From the NCBI GenBank assembly GCA_016234655.1, contig JACRAU010000020.1:1-64000 (forward strand): a stretch of 64,000 nucleotides of DNA, given 5' to 3'. Positions 53,079-64,000 of the stretch are shown in pieces. The notes beneath the pieces were generated by a model. That model saw only the letters and a list, made by a program, of their open reading frames with translations, was not told the origin of the DNA and made no database searches. Position 1 is the first letter of the stretch; the number at the start of each line of letters is the position of its first letter. This DNA is from Betaproteobacteria bacterium (GTDB lineage Bacteria; Pseudomonadota; Gammaproteobacteria; Burkholderiales; Thiobacillaceae). The translations under genes and the position numbers were made by a program.

Positions 53079-54527
53079 ATGGTGGAGATACAAGTCAATA
53101 CGGCCGCGCTCGCGGCCGTGGCCGGCCAAGGGGCCGGCACTCCGGGTGCCGAGCCGAACGCCGCTGGTTTCTTCGCGCAAGCCCTGGCGGCGGCCTCGGG
53201 CGCTGCCGCGCCCGCCGGCGCGCAGGCCGACGTGGCAGGTCAAGCCGGGCAGCCCCTGTTGCCGACGCTTCCGCCGGGTTTTCTTGCGGCCCAGATTTCC
53301 GGGGCGCGGCTGGGGGTGGCGGCTCAGGCGATCAAGTCGGCCCAGGCGGCCCAAGCAGCCCAGGCAGCCCAGGCAGCTGACTCGTTGCGGGCTGGGCGTG
53401 CCCAGAACGATCAGGCCGCGTCTGCCTTGTTCGATAAGCTGGCTGCGCAGTTGGCCGCGCTTGGCGCGGGCAATGGCGACCCCAAGCAGGTGGCGGCGCA
53501 ATTGACCGCCCAGGGCCTGAGCCGTGGCGATTTCAAACAGATGGTGACCCAAGCGGTCCAAGAGAACGGCGCCGAGCTGGACGCCAAGTCGCTCGAATCG
53601 GCATTGCAGCAACTGGCGCAAGACTTGATCGCCGGGCGCGCAGCCGATCCCGCCGCGCTGGGCAACGTCGCGGCGCAGTTGGCGGCGGCCTTGGGTGCCG
53701 GCGCGCCCCCCGGCAAGCCGGGAAAGTCGGCAGATATTGCCGCCGACCGGAAGGGTTTGCCGGCCGTTGGCGCCAAGCAGGCGGTCGAGCTGGGCGTCGG
53801 GAAGCCCTCCGGCGATGTGGCGGCGTCCAAGGTCGAGGCCGGTTCGGCTGCCGAGCCGGGCTTGTCGTTCGCCGAACAGATGGCGGCCGAATTCGGGGCC
53901 GGAGACGATGGCGCGGTGCCGCTGCAATTGCTCGAAGGGCGTGGCGCCATGGCCCAGGCCATGACCGAGGTGGCCGGCCTGCCTGTGGCCGGGGCGTCGA
54001 GTCAGGTGGATGCCGGTGCGGTGCGGGTCGATGGGCTCGGGGTCGTGGCGACGCCGAAGGGCGCGCCGGATGCCGTGGCGCAAGAGACGCTGCTGGTCCG
54101 CACGCCCGTGCGCGCGCCGGGCTGGGAGGGGGATTTCGCGCAAAAAGTGGTCTGGATGGCCGGGCGCGATTCCCAGTCGGCGCAACTGATTTTGAACCCG
54201 CCTCAGTTGGGCACGGTCGAGGTGCGCTTGACCTTGTCCGGCAGCGAGGCCGGGGCGCAGTTCTTCTCCCCGCATCCGGGGGTGCGCGAGGCGATCGAAT
54301 CCGCCATGCCGCGCTTGCGCGAGATGATGGCCGAGTCGGGCTTGTCGCTCGGCCAGACCTCGGTAAGCTCGGAGTCGTTCCGCGATTCGCGCGCTAACGC
54401 GGACGGTTCGGGAAAATTCGTCGCCGGCGGCGAAAATGCCGAAGCCCAGGAAGCGCAGGGCACCCTGTTGGCCGCCCAGTCTCACCCCGCCGCGCATGGG
54501 CGTGGCCTCGTCGATCTGTACGCCTAA
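53079..54527 (+). CDS. fliK: Flagellar hook-length control protein FliK
   Basis: C-terminal domain QSAQLILNPPQLGTVEVRLTLSGSEAGAQFFSPHPGVREAIESAMPRLREMMAESGLSL; low-complexity N-half. Confidence 0.88.
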   Translation: MVEIQVNTAALAAVAGQGAGTPGAEPNAAGFFAQALAAASGAAAPAGAQADVAGQAGQPLLPTLPPGFLAAQISGARLGVAAQAIKSAQAAQAAQAAQAADSLRAGRAQNDQAASALFDKLAAQLAALGAGNGDPKQVAAQLTAQGLSRGDFKQMVTQAVQENGAELDAKSLESALQQLAQDLIAGRAADPAALGNVAAQLAAALGAGAPPGKPGKSADIAADRKGLPAVGAKQAVELGVGKPSGDVAASKVEAGSAAEPGLSFAEQMAAEFGAGDDGAVPLQLLEGRGAMAQAMTEVAGLPVAGASSQVDAGAVRVDGLGVVATPKGAPDAVAQETLLVRTPVRAPGWEGDFAQKVVWMAGRDSQSAQLILNPPQLGTVEVRLTLSGSEAGAQFFSPHPGVREAIESAMPRLREMMAESGLSLGQTSVSSESFRDSRANADGSGKFVAGGENAEAQEAQGTLLAAQSHPAAHGRGLVDLYA

Positions 54528-54549
54528 ACACTCCCAATCTGTTGCTAAC

Positions 54550-54589
54550 AAGCAAATCCTTGATCTTATTGGATTAGGGGTTTGCTTTT
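54550..54589 (+). terminator. Hairpin between fliK and fliL
   Basis: AAGCAAA (54550-54556) / TTTGCTT (54581-54587) followed by TT. Confidence 0.5.
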
Positions 54590-54694
54590 CGTCTTGCCCT
54601 GTGGTGATAAAGAACTTAAGCTTGTGCGCCAAAGGTGCTGTTTTTGTGAATTTTTTCCTAGAATGCACCATGCCAAGCAATATGTGAGGGATTT

Positions 54695-55207
54695 ATGGCC
54701 AAGGGAAAAGAAGCGGACGAACAGTTGAAGGATGAGGCGCTGGAGCAGGGGCCGCCGCCTGGGAAAAAGAAAAAGCTGTTGTTCATGATCATCGGCCTTG
54801 TCGCCCTGGTGGTCGTGGCGGGCGGCGGCGCGGCGGTTTGGTTGTTGATGACGCCTGCCGACCAAAAAGAGCAAAAAGAGGCGGTGAAGGAAGAGGGCGC
54901 GCCGATCTATGAAAAGCTCGAGACCTTCACGGTCAACCTGTCGGACAAGGAAAGCTATCTTCAGGTCGAACTCGCGCTCAAGCTGTCCGACGCCGAGGTG
55001 CAGACCAAGGTAAAAACCTATATGCCCGAGGTGCGCGATGCCATGCTGCGCTTGCTGTCGAGCAAGTCGGCGGAAGAGTTGACGACGCAAGAAGGCAAGG
55101 ACAAGCTCGCAAGCGAGATTCAGGCGCAACTCAACGATATCCTCCATATCAAGGAAGCCGGCAAGGGCGTGAAGGGCGTGTTGTTCAACTCCTTCATCAT
55201 TCAGTGA
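54695..55207 (+). CDS. fliL: Flagellar basal-body protein FliL
   Basis: Single TM then YEKLETFTVNLSDKESYLQVELALKLSD...YMPEVRDAMLRLLSSKSAEEL. Confidence 0.93.
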   Translation: MAKGKEADEQLKDEALEQGPPPGKKKKLLFMIIGLVALVVVAGGGAAVWLLMTPADQKEQKEAVKEEGAPIYEKLETFTVNLSDKESYLQVELALKLSDAEVQTKVKTYMPEVRDAMLRLLSSKSAEELTTQEGKDKLASEIQAQLNDILHIKEAGKGVKGVLFNSFIIQ

Positions 55208-55214
55208 GCGAGGC

Positions 55215-56213
55215 GTGGCCGACGATATCCTCTCCCAAGAAGAAGTTGATGCGCTTCTACGCGGCGTAACCGGCGAGCCTGAAGAGGTCGCCGCCGAGGA
55301 GTCGGGGGAGGGTGTTCGTTCCTACGATATCGGCCGCCAAGAACGGATCGTGCGTGGGCGCATGCCCACGCTGGAAATCATCAACGAACGCTTCGCCCGG
55401 AATTTTCGTATCGGGTTGTTCAACCTGATCCGCCGCACGGCGGAGATATCCGTGTCGCCGGTGACGGTGATCAAGTACAGTGAATTCGTGCGCAACCTGG
55501 TGGTGCCGACCAACCTGAACCTGGTCCACATGAACCCCTTGCGCGGCACCGGCTTGTTCGTGTTCGATCCGAATCTGGTGTTCCTGGTGATCGACAATAT
55601 GTTCGGCGGCGACGGCCGTTTCCACATGCGGGTGGAAGGCCGCGACTTCACCCTGGCCGAGCAGCGCATCATCAAGAAAATGCTGGAGGTGACCTTCGAG
55701 GCCTATAGCAAGGCCTGGGAATCGATCTATCCGATCCAGTTCGAATACGTGCGCTCCGAAATGAACACCCAGTTCGCCAACATCGCGACGCCGACCGAGG
55801 TGGTGGTGGTCTGTACCTTCAACATCGAGCTTGGCGCCGGCGGCGGAGATTTCCACGTCTGCATGCCATACAGTATGATTGAGCCCATCCGGGATCTGCT
55901 GACGAGCACGATGCAGGCGGATCGGGCCGAGGCGGACGAGCGCTGGGTGTCGCAGTTGACCCTGCAAGTGCAAGATGCCTTGGTCGAGTTGGTGGCCGAC
56001 CTTGGCCGCGCCCCGGTGACGCTGGGGCAGATTCTGGACTTGAAGGTGGGCGATGTGATTTCCTTGGACATGCCCGATGCCGTGGTGGCGCAGGTCGATG
56101 GTGTGCCCTTGTTCGAGTGCGAGTATGGGCAAAAGAATGGGCAATACGCCCTGAAGGTGGGGCGTGTGCTGGAAGGATATGAGCGCGTATCCCGTGCCGG
56201 AGGCAGGCGATGA
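55215..56213 (+). CDS. fliM: Flagellar motor switch protein FliM
   Basis: ADDILSQEEVDALLRGV; GTGLFVFDPNLVFLVIDNMFGGDGR. GTG start. Confidence 0.97.
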   Translation: MADDILSQEEVDALLRGVTGEPEEVAAEESGEGVRSYDIGRQERIVRGRMPTLEIINERFARNFRIGLFNLIRRTAEISVSPVTVIKYSEFVRNLVVPTNLNLVHMNPLRGTGLFVFDPNLVFLVIDNMFGGDGRFHMRVEGRDFTLAEQRIIKKMLEVTFEAYSKAWESIYPIQFEYVRSEMNTQFANIATPTEVVVVCTFNIELGAGGGDFHVCMPYSMIEPIRDLLTSTMQADRAEADERWVSQLTLQVQDALVELVADLGRAPVTLGQILDLKVGDVISLDMPDAVVAQVDGVPLFECEYGQKNGQYALKVGRVLEGYERVSRAGGRR

Positions 56214-56689
56214 GCGAAGAAGCAGATCAGGAAATCAGCGCCGACGATTGGGCGACGGCCATGGCCGAGCAGGCGACGACGGAAGGCGCTGCCGCAGATT
56301 CCGGTGCCGATGATTGGGCCGCCGCGATGGCCGAGCAGGCTGTCGCCGACGAGGCAGCCGCCATGGCGCAACCGGCCCCCCAGGTCTTCCAACCGTTGAG
56401 CTCGGATGCGCCGCAGCCTGCCGCAGCCAACAATCTCGATCTCATCCTCGATATCCCCGTTGCGCTGAACGTCGAGCTGGGGCGGACCAAGCTGGCTATC
56501 CGCAATCTGCTCCAACTGGCGCAAGGCTCCGTGGTGGAACTCGACGGCCTAGCCGGCGAACCCATGGATGTCCTGGTGAACGGTACCTTGATCGCGCAGG
56601 GCGAGGTGGTCGTGGTCAACGATAAATTCGGTATCCGCTTGACCGACATCATCAGCCCCGCCGAGCGCCTGCGCCGCTTGAACCGCTGA
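56210..56689 (+). CDS. fliN: Flagellar motor switch protein FliN
   Basis: LILDIPVALNVELGRTKLAIRNLLQLAQGSVVELDGLAGEPMDVLVNGTLIAQGEVVVVNDKFGIRLTDI. Confidence 0.97.
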   Translation: MSEEADQEISADDWATAMAEQATTEGAAADSGADDWAAAMAEQAVADEAAAMAQPAPQVFQPLSSDAPQPAAANNLDLILDIPVALNVELGRTKLAIRNLLQLAQGSVVELDGLAGEPMDVLVNGTLIAQGEVVVVNDKFGIRLTDIISPAERLRRLNR

Positions 56690-56691
56690 TC

Positions 56692-57117
56692 ATGCGACGC
56701 GCACCAACGGGCCTGATCGGCATTGCCGCCGCGCTTTCGGCGCTGCCGATATTCGCGGCCGAATCCGCCGTGCATACCTCGACCGGCGCCGCCTTGTTTC
56801 AAACTTTCCTCGCCTTGGTCGTGGTCTTGGGCATCCTGTACGCCTTCCTCTGGGTGCTCAGGCGCTACGCCCCGGCCCAGACCGGCGCCCAGGGCGTGGT
56901 CAAGGTGGTCGGCGGGGTCATGCTCGGGCCGCGCGAGAAGGTCGTCGTGGTCGAGGTGGGCAAGACCTGGTTGCTGCTCGGCGTGACATCCAGCCAGGTC
57001 AACACCCTGCATACCCTGGAAAAGCCCGAGGGCTATACCGAGGCGGCGGCCATGCCGCCGCCGTTGTCGAGTTTCGCCGGCAAACTCGGCGAACTTCTGG
57101 CGCGTCGCAAGCCCTGA
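56692..57117 (+). CDS. fliO: Flagellar biosynthetic protein FliO
   Basis: VVKVVGGVMLGPREKVVVVEVGKTWLLLGVTSSQVNTLHTLEKPE; between fliN and fliP. Confidence 0.92.
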   Translation: MRRAPTGLIGIAAALSALPIFAAESAVHTSTGAALFQTFLALVVVLGILYAFLWVLRRYAPAQTGAQGVVKVVGGVMLGPREKVVVVEVGKTWLLLGVTSSQVNTLHTLEKPEGYTEAAAMPPPLSSFAGKLGELLARRKP

Positions 57118-57119
57118 TC

Positions 57120-57851
57120 ATGCGTTGGCTCGTCTTGGCGCTGCTTCTGCTGCCCGCGCTTGCCATGGCGGCGCCCGGTATTCCCGCGTTTACCAGCACG
57201 CCCGGCCCGGGCGGCAGCCAGAGCTATACTTTCAGCATCGAAGCGCTGTTGTTGTTAACGGCGCTGACCTTCCTGCCGGCGGCTCTGCTGATGATGACCG
57301 CGTTCACCCGCATCGTGATCGTGCTGGCCTTGTTGCGCCAGGCCTTGGGCGTAATGCAGGCGCCGCCGAACCAGGTGCTGGTCGGACTGTCGCTGTTCCT
57401 GACCTTTTTCGTGATGGCGCCGGTATTCGACAAGATTTACGACGAGGCCTGGAAACCCTACTCGGAAAACCGATTGAGCTTCATCGAGGCGGTCGATCGC
57501 GGTGCGCAGCCGCTCAAGGGCTTCATGCTCAAGCAGACGCGGCAGGAAGACCTGGCCCTGTTCGTGAAGCTGGCCAATCACCCGCCCTTGCAAGGCCCCG
57601 AGGCGACGCCGATGAGCATCCTGGTGCCGGCCTACGTCATCAGCGAATTGAAGACCGCCTTCCAGATCGGTTTCCTGGTGTTCATTCCCTTCCTGATCAT
57701 CGACATGGTCGTGGCCAGCGTGTTGATGTCCATGGGCATGGTGATGCTGTCGCCGGTGCTGGTGTCGCTGCCGTTCAAGTTGATGTTGTTCGTGTTGGCC
57801 GACGGCTGGAACCTGCTGATCGCCTCCTTGGTGCAGACCTTCGCGCTATGA
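57120..57851 (+). CDS. fliP: Flagellar biosynthetic protein FliP
   Basis: LTFLPAALLMMTAFTRIVIVLALLRQALGVMQAPPNQVLVGLSLFLTFFVMAP. Confidence 0.97.
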   Translation: MRWLVLALLLLPALAMAAPGIPAFTSTPGPGGSQSYTFSIEALLLLTALTFLPAALLMMTAFTRIVIVLALLRQALGVMQAPPNQVLVGLSLFLTFFVMAPVFDKIYDEAWKPYSENRLSFIEAVDRGAQPLKGFMLKQTRQEDLALFVKLANHPPLQGPEATPMSILVPAYVISELKTAFQIGFLVFIPFLIIDMVVASVLMSMGMVMLSPVLVSLPFKLMLFVLADGWNLLIASLVQTFAL

Positions 57852-58120
57852 CCGCCGACACCGTCATCTCGCTGATGCGCCAAGCCCTGGAAGTGGCCAT
57901 GCTGGCCGGGGCGCCGCTGTTGATCGCATCGTTGGCCACGGGCCTGCTGATCAGCATCTTCCAGGCCGCGACCCAGATCAACGAGATGACCCTCACCTTC
58001 ATCCCGAAGCTGGTGGTGATGTTCGTCGTGCTGGTGCTGACCGGACCGTGGAGCATCGAATTGCTGGTCGACTACACCCAGCGCCTGATCAATAACATCC
58101 CCGGCATCATCGGTCGATGA
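57848..58120 (+). CDS. fliQ: Flagellar biosynthetic protein FliQ
   Basis: MTADTVISLMRQALEVAMLAGAPLLIASLATGLLISIFQAATQINEMTLTFIPKL. Confidence 0.96.
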   Translation: MTADTVISLMRQALEVAMLAGAPLLIASLATGLLISIFQAATQINEMTLTFIPKLVVMFVVLVLTGPWSIELLVDYTQRLINNIPGIIGR

Positions 58121-58902
58121 TCAGCGTCACGTCAGACCAGTTGAGCACCTGGCTGGCGATGTTCTTCTGGCCACTGGCGCGCATCCTGGCCTGGCTTTCC
58201 ATCGACCCGATGCTGGGCAACCGATCGGCCCCGGTCAGCGTGCGCGTGGCCCTCGGCGTCGCGCTGACCCTGGCGATCGCGCCGGTCCTGCCCGAGATGC
58301 CCAAGGTGCCGATCGTTTCGGGCGAGGGTCTCTTGCTGCTCGGCCAGCAAATCGTGATCGGCATGAGCCTGGGTTTCGCCTTGCGTCTGGTGTTCGCGGC
58401 CATCGAGTTCTCCGGACAGTTCATGGGCCTGCAGATGGGCCTTTCCTTCGCCACCTTGTTCGACCCGGTCAACGGCGCCCAGACCCCGGTGCTGGCGCAG
58501 TTCATGGTGCTGCTGACCATCCTGATCCTGTTCGCCAGCAACGGCCATCATCTGGTGATCGCCGCCGTGGCCGATAGCTTTCGCCACGCGCCGATCAGCG
58601 CGGAGCCGATGTCCTCGCGCGGGCTGTATTCGATACTGCATTGGTCGGCCAGCATGTTCTCGGTCGGCCTGCAAATCGCCTTGCCGGTCACGGCGGCGGT
58701 GTTGGCGAGCAATTTGGCCATCGGCATGATGTCGCGCGCGGCGCCGCAGCTCAACATCTTCGCCGTCGGCTTTCCGCTCACGCTGGGGGCGGGCTTCTTC
58801 GTGCTGTACATGGCGATCGGCTATTTCCCGGCATTGATCGAGCGGGTCTGGGGCGAGGCCCTGGCCGCGATGGCGGCGGCCTCGCGCGGATTCGTGCCGT
58901 GA
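58117..58902 (+). CDS. fliR: Flagellar biosynthetic protein FliR
   Basis: Multi-TM; MGLQMGLSFATLFDPVNGAQTPVLAQF. Confidence 0.95.
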   Translation: MISVTSDQLSTWLAMFFWPLARILAWLSIDPMLGNRSAPVSVRVALGVALTLAIAPVLPEMPKVPIVSGEGLLLLGQQIVIGMSLGFALRLVFAAIEFSGQFMGLQMGLSFATLFDPVNGAQTPVLAQFMVLLTILILFASNGHHLVIAAVADSFRHAPISAEPMSSRGLYSILHWSASMFSVGLQIALPVTAAVLASNLAIGMMSRAAPQLNIFAVGFPLTLGAGFFVLYMAIGYFPALIERVWGEALAAMAAASRGFVP

Positions 58903-58910
58903 GCGCGCCC

Positions 58911-59417
58911 ATGGCCCTCGCGCCGTCCGCCTGGGTGCGGCGCTGGGCGCCGCTCATCCCGGCCGCCGGTGCCGTGCTCGATTTGGCCACCGGGTCGGGC
59001 CGCCATGCGGTCTATCTCGCCGGCCTGGGGTATCGGGTGGCGGCGGTCGACATCGATCTGGCGGCCAGCGCGGGGGTGCGCGACACCGCCGGTATCGATT
59101 GGCGCCGCTATGATCTGGAGCAGGGCGACTGGCCCTTCGCCCCAGGCGGCCATGCCGGCGTGGTGGTGACCTGCTACCTGCATCGCCCGCTGTTTCCTCA
59201 TCTGCTGGATGCCTTGGCGCCAAGCGGCGTGTTGATCTACGAGACCTTTGCCTTGGGCCAGGAACGCTACGGTCGGCCGCGCAACCCGGCGCACCTGCTG
59301 CTGCCGGGGGAGTTGCTGGAACTCGCGCGGGGCCGCCTGCGCGTGGTGGCCTATGAGGACGTGACGGAAGCGGAGCCCCCTCGGCGCATGCAGCGCCTGT
59401 GCGCCATAAAACCCTAA
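58911..59417 (+). CDS. SAM-dependent methyltransferase
   Basis: [30 protein letters not shown] motif [13 protein letters not shown]. Confidence 0.82.
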   Translation: MALAPSAWVRRWAPLIPAAGAVLDLATGSGRHAVYLAGLGYRVAAVDIDLAASAGVRDTAGIDWRRYDLEQGDWPFAPGGHAGVVVTCYLHRPLFPHLLDALAPSGVLIYETFALGQERYGRPRNPAHLLLPGELLELARGRLRVVAYEDVTEAEPPRRMQRLCAIKP

Positions 59418-59467
59418 GCCGGGCGCTTTTGAGTACAATTCCCCCATTTTTCACGGATTTCACGAAT

Positions 59468-60343
59468 ATGTTCACCGGCAGCTTGGTTGCGCTTGTCACC
59501 CCGATGCATCCCGATGGCGCGCTCGATCTCGATGGCCTCAAGCGCTTGATCGACTGGCATGTCGAACAAGGCACGGACGGCCTGGTCGTCGTCGGCACCA
59601 CCGGCGAGTCGCCGACGGTGAGCCAGGACGAGCATTGCCTGCTGATTCGTAGCGCGGTCGAGCATGCGGCCGGCCGCATCCCGGTCATCGCCGGTACCGG
59701 CGCGAACTCCACGGCCGAGGCCATCGAGCTGAGCCATTGCGCCAAGCAGGCCGGCGCGGCGGCCGGCCTGTCGGTGGCGCCCTATTACAACAAGCCGACG
59801 CAAGAGGGCCTGTACCGCCACTTCAAGACCATCGCCGAGGCGGTCGATCTGCCGATGATCCTGTACAACGTGCCGGGCCGCACCGTGGCCGACATCGGCA
59901 ACGACACCGTGCTCAAGCTGGCGCCGGTGCCGGGCGTGATCGGCATCAAGGACGCCACCGGCAATATCGAGCGCGGCAGCGAGCTGATCAAGCGCGCGCC
60001 CAAGGGCTTCGCGATCTACAGCGGCGACGATGCCAGCGGCCTGGCCCTGATGCTGCTCGGCAGCCAGGGCGTGATCTCGGTCACCTCCAACGTGGCGCCC
60101 AAGTCGATGCACGAGATGTGCGTCGCTGCCTTTGCCGGCGATGTCGCGCGGGCGCGGGAGATCAATTTCAAGCTGCTCGGACTGCACCAGAAGCTGTTCG
60201 TCGAGGCCAACCCGATCCCGGTGAAGTGGGCCATGGCCGAGATGGGCCGGATCGGGCGCGGCATTCGCCTGCCGCTGACCGAGCTTTCCGCCACGCACCA
60301 CGAAACCCTGCGCGCCGCCATGCGCGAAGCCGGCGCCCTGTGA
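59468..60343 (+). CDS. dapA: 4-hydroxy-tetrahydrodipicolinate synthase
   Basis: [71 protein letters not shown]. Confidence 0.97.
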   Translation: MFTGSLVALVTPMHPDGALDLDGLKRLIDWHVEQGTDGLVVVGTTGESPTVSQDEHCLLIRSAVEHAAGRIPVIAGTGANSTAEAIELSHCAKQAGAAAGLSVAPYYNKPTQEGLYRHFKTIAEAVDLPMILYNVPGRTVADIGNDTVLKLAPVPGVIGIKDATGNIERGSELIKRAPKGFAIYSGDDASGLALMLLGSQGVISVTSNVAPKSMHEMCVAAFAGDVARAREINFKLLGLHQKLFVEANPIPVKWAMAEMGRIGRGIRLPLTELSATHHETLRAAMREAGAL

Positions 60344-60345
60344 GG

Positions 60346-61482
60346 ATGAACCCCATGCGCATGACCGTTCTAGCCGTTCTGCTCGCCACCGTGGTTTTCG
60401 GCGGCTGTTCCTTCGTCGAATCGAAAAAGATCGAATACAAATCCGCGGGCAGCCTGCCGACGTTGGAGGTGCCGCCCGACTTGATCCTGCCCGGTTCCGA
60501 CAAGCGCTATGTCGTGCCCGATACCACGCCCAAGGGCAGCGCCACCTATTCCGCCTACAGCGCCGAGCGTGGCGTGCAGAAGCCCAGCGCCGATAGCGCC
60601 GTGTTGCCGAGCGTCGACAAGGTCGGCGTCGAACGCGCCGGCAGCCAGCGTTGGCTGGTGGTGCGCATGCCGGCGCAAGAGGTCTGGCCCGTGGTCAAGG
60701 AGTTCTGGCAGGAGATGGGCTTCGTGATCGGCCTGGAATTGCCGGATGCGGGCGTGCTGGAGACCGATTGGGCGGAAAACCGCGCCCGGATTCCGCAAGA
60801 CCCGATCCGCAACCTGCTCGGCAAGGTGCTCGATTCGGTCTACTCCACCGCCGAGCGCGACAAATTCAGGACGCGGCTGGAGCCCGGCGAGAAGGGCACC
60901 GAGATATATATCAGCCATCGCGGCATGTACGAGGTCTACGAAGGCACGGTGGCCGGCGGCGACCAAGGCGGCGGTCGTACCGTCTGGCAGCCGCGCCCGG
61001 CCGACCCCGAGCTCGAGGCCGAGATGCTGCGCCGCTTGATGGCGCGCTTTGGCGTCGAGGACGCGCGCGCCCGGACGCTGCTGGCCGATAAACCGGCCGA
61101 GCCGCGCGCCGGTAAGGCGCAAGGCCAGGACGGCTCGCCGGTATTGAACACCCCGGACGGCTTCGACCGCGCCTGGCGCCGGGTCGGCCTGGCGCTCGAC
61201 CGCATCGGCTTCGCGGTGGAAGACCGCAACCGCGCGGGCGGCGTCTATTACGTGCGCTATGCCGACGCCGATGCCGCCGGCACGGCCAAGGAGAAGGGTT
61301 TCCTGTCCAAGCTCGCGTTCTGGAGCAGCGACGACGCCAAGGTGTTGAGCCAGCGCTATCGCATCCGCGTGGCGGAAAAGGCGGGCCAGAGCGAGGTGTC
61401 GGTATTGCAAGACGACGGCAAGCCGCTCAAGACCGAGACGGCGCAGCGCATCATCAACCTGCTGTACGAGCAGTTGAAGTGA
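60346..61482 (+). CDS. bamC: Outer membrane assembly lipoprotein BamC
   Basis: Lipobox VVFGGCSF; YKSAGSLPTLEVPPDLILP; two C-terminal BamC-like domains; downstream of dapA. Confidence 0.88.
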   Translation: MNPMRMTVLAVLLATVVFGGCSFVESKKIEYKSAGSLPTLEVPPDLILPGSDKRYVVPDTTPKGSATYSAYSAERGVQKPSADSAVLPSVDKVGVERAGSQRWLVVRMPAQEVWPVVKEFWQEMGFVIGLELPDAGVLETDWAENRARIPQDPIRNLLGKVLDSVYSTAERDKFRTRLEPGEKGTEIYISHRGMYEVYEGTVAGGDQGGGRTVWQPRPADPELEAEMLRRLMARFGVEDARARTLLADKPAEPRAGKAQGQDGSPVLNTPDGFDRAWRRVGLALDRIGFAVEDRNRAGGVYYVRYADADAAGTAKEKGFLSKLAFWSSDDAKVLSQRYRIRVAEKAGQSEVSVLQDDGKPLKTETAQRIINLLYEQLK

Positions 61483-61504
61483 GCCCGGCCCGGGCGGAAG
61501 CCTA

Positions 61505-62272
61505 GTGCGTTTTGCCTGCCTGGGTAGCGGCAGCCGGGGCAATGCCTGGCTGGTCGAGGCCGGCGCCACGCGGGTCTTGGTCGATTGCGGTTTCAGCGCG
61601 CGCGAAACGGCGCGGCGCCTGGAACGGTTGGGCATTGCGGCCGACACGGTCGACGCGGTGCTGCTGACCCACGAGCATGCCGACCATGCGCGCGGCGTCG
61701 CCGGCTTCTCGTCCCGCTTCGCTTGCGAGGTGCTGCTGACCCATGGCGCCCGGCTGATGCTGGAGGCCACGGACAGCGTGCCGAAACAAGCGCGCGAGAT
61801 CGATTCGCATACGCCGTTCGCGCTGGGCGATCTCGAAATCGTCCCGGTCGCCGTGCCGCACGACGCGCGCGAGCCGGTGCAATTCGTGTTCGGCGACGGC
61901 CGCGCCCGCTTGGGTATCCTGACCGATGCCGGCCATGTGACGGCGCACATGGAGGCCATGTTCGCCGATTGCGACGCCCTGGCCGTCGAGTGCAACCACG
62001 ATGTCGATCTGTTGCGCCGGGGGACTTATCCGCCGGCCCTGAAGGCGCGTATCCTAGGGCGCTACGGCCACCTCGATAACACGATGGCGCGTGCATTCCT
62101 GTCCAAGGTGGCCACCGGCCGCCTGCGGCACGTGGTGGCCGCGCACTTGAGCGAAGAGAACAACCGGCCCGAGTTGGCGCGCCAGGCCCTGGCGACGGCC
62201 TTGGGCTGCGAGGAAGATTGGATCGGCGTGGCCGACCAGGAAATGGGCTGCGATTGGCGGCGGATTGTATGA
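61505..62272 (+). CDS. Metallo-beta-lactamase-fold hydrolase (YycJ-like)
   Basis: RFACLGSGSRGNAWLVEAG; LLTHEHADHARG; VECNHDVDLL. Confidence 0.88.
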   Translation: MRFACLGSGSRGNAWLVEAGATRVLVDCGFSARETARRLERLGIAADTVDAVLLTHEHADHARGVAGFSSRFACEVLLTHGARLMLEATDSVPKQAREIDSHTPFALGDLEIVPVAVPHDAREPVQFVFGDGRARLGILTDAGHVTAHMEAMFADCDALAVECNHDVDLLRRGTYPPALKARILGRYGHLDNTMARAFLSKVATGRLRHVVAAHLSEENNRPELARQALATALGCEEDWIGVADQEMGCDWRRIV

Positions 62273-62299
62273 AATGTTTGGAATTGAGATTGGGAACGG

Positions 62300-63606
<1,307 letters not shown>

Positions 63607-63610
<4 letters not shown>

Positions 63611-63912
63611 GCGGCGAATGGCTGGTCGTCGCGCTGCTCGGCGTGGCCGGCTGGCTGTGGTGGGACGCATTACAAAAAAGGGAGTTGGCCATGCACGCGG
63701 TGCGCGCGGCATGTGCCCGCGCGGGCGTGCAATTGCTGGATGAGACCGTCGCGCTGCGCCGCTGGCTGCCGCGTCGCGACGAGAACCAACAACTGCGGCT
63801 CTATCGCGAGTTTGCCTTCGAATATACCCTCAGCGGCGACGACCGCCTGCCCGGCCGCGCCAGGCTATTGGGTGCGCGGGTGCTGGGTATAGAGCTCATC
63901 GAGCCGGCCTGA
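63607..63912 (+). CDS. DUF3301-like small membrane-anchored protein
   Basis: N-terminal TM LLGVAGWLWWDALQKRELAMHAVRAACARAGVQLLDETVALRR; ATGA overlap with the rhlE stop. Confidence 0.7.
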
Positions 63913-64000
63913 TCCGCGTGGCAGGCCGCCACATAAGAGCCTATTTCAGTAGGAAACAGGTGGTTTCTAATCCCAACCGCACCACTGCTTAATAAATGAG

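Noticed and set aside
54530-54694. Sigma54 or FliA promoter upstream of fliL
   Set aside because: The GG...GC pair in TTGGATTAGGGGTTTGC has 11-nt rather than 10-nt spacing, and no good TAAA-N15-GCCGATAA match was found.

Overview
The window is a GC-rich bacterial chromosome segment, probably betaproteobacterial. This is inferred from gene order and protein families; no taxonomy search was possible. Most of it is core genome: tsaD / rpsU-yqeY-dnaG-rpoD-tRNA(CAT); rpsP-rimM-trmD-rplS, ffh, ispH, slpA, lspA, ileS, ribF, murJ, rpsT, ppa; pilSR-like, ampD, panBCD, folK, pcnB, exbBD, lpxK, trm112; fliJKLMNOPQR; dapA, bamC, a metallo-beta-lactamase-fold hydrolase and an rhlE-like helicase. Less ordinary regions: (1) A visibly less GC-rich five-gene metabolic island (about 6.6-12.0 kb) directly after the rpoD-linked tRNA. 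It encodes a DUF6282-like metal hydrolase, a nitroreductase, a U32-like TIM barrel without the U32 Cys signature, an acyl-CoA-dehydrogenase-like flavoprotein lacking both canonical catalytic Glu positions, and an isopropylmalate/isocitrate-type dehydrogenase. It is my best candidate for an undescribed pathway. (2) A sensorless histidine kinase, REC-TPR, CRP/FNR, REC-TPR module (12.2-17.3 kb). (3) A qmoA-qmoB-hdrC-hdrB electron-transfer cluster with soluble HdrCB in place of membrane QmoC (32.3-37.4 kb). (4) A split PAS / HAMP-MCP-CZB chemoreceptor pair (41.0-43.1 kb). (5) Several small repeat elements: REP pairs, one with arm-swapped compensatory changes; a dRS3/MITE-like element; a heptamer tandem repeat at a start codon; and an inverted repeat translated in frame into the LspA N-terminus. 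No CRISPR array, transposase, integrase, rRNA or prophage was recognised. All family assignments come from reading motifs, not database searches.
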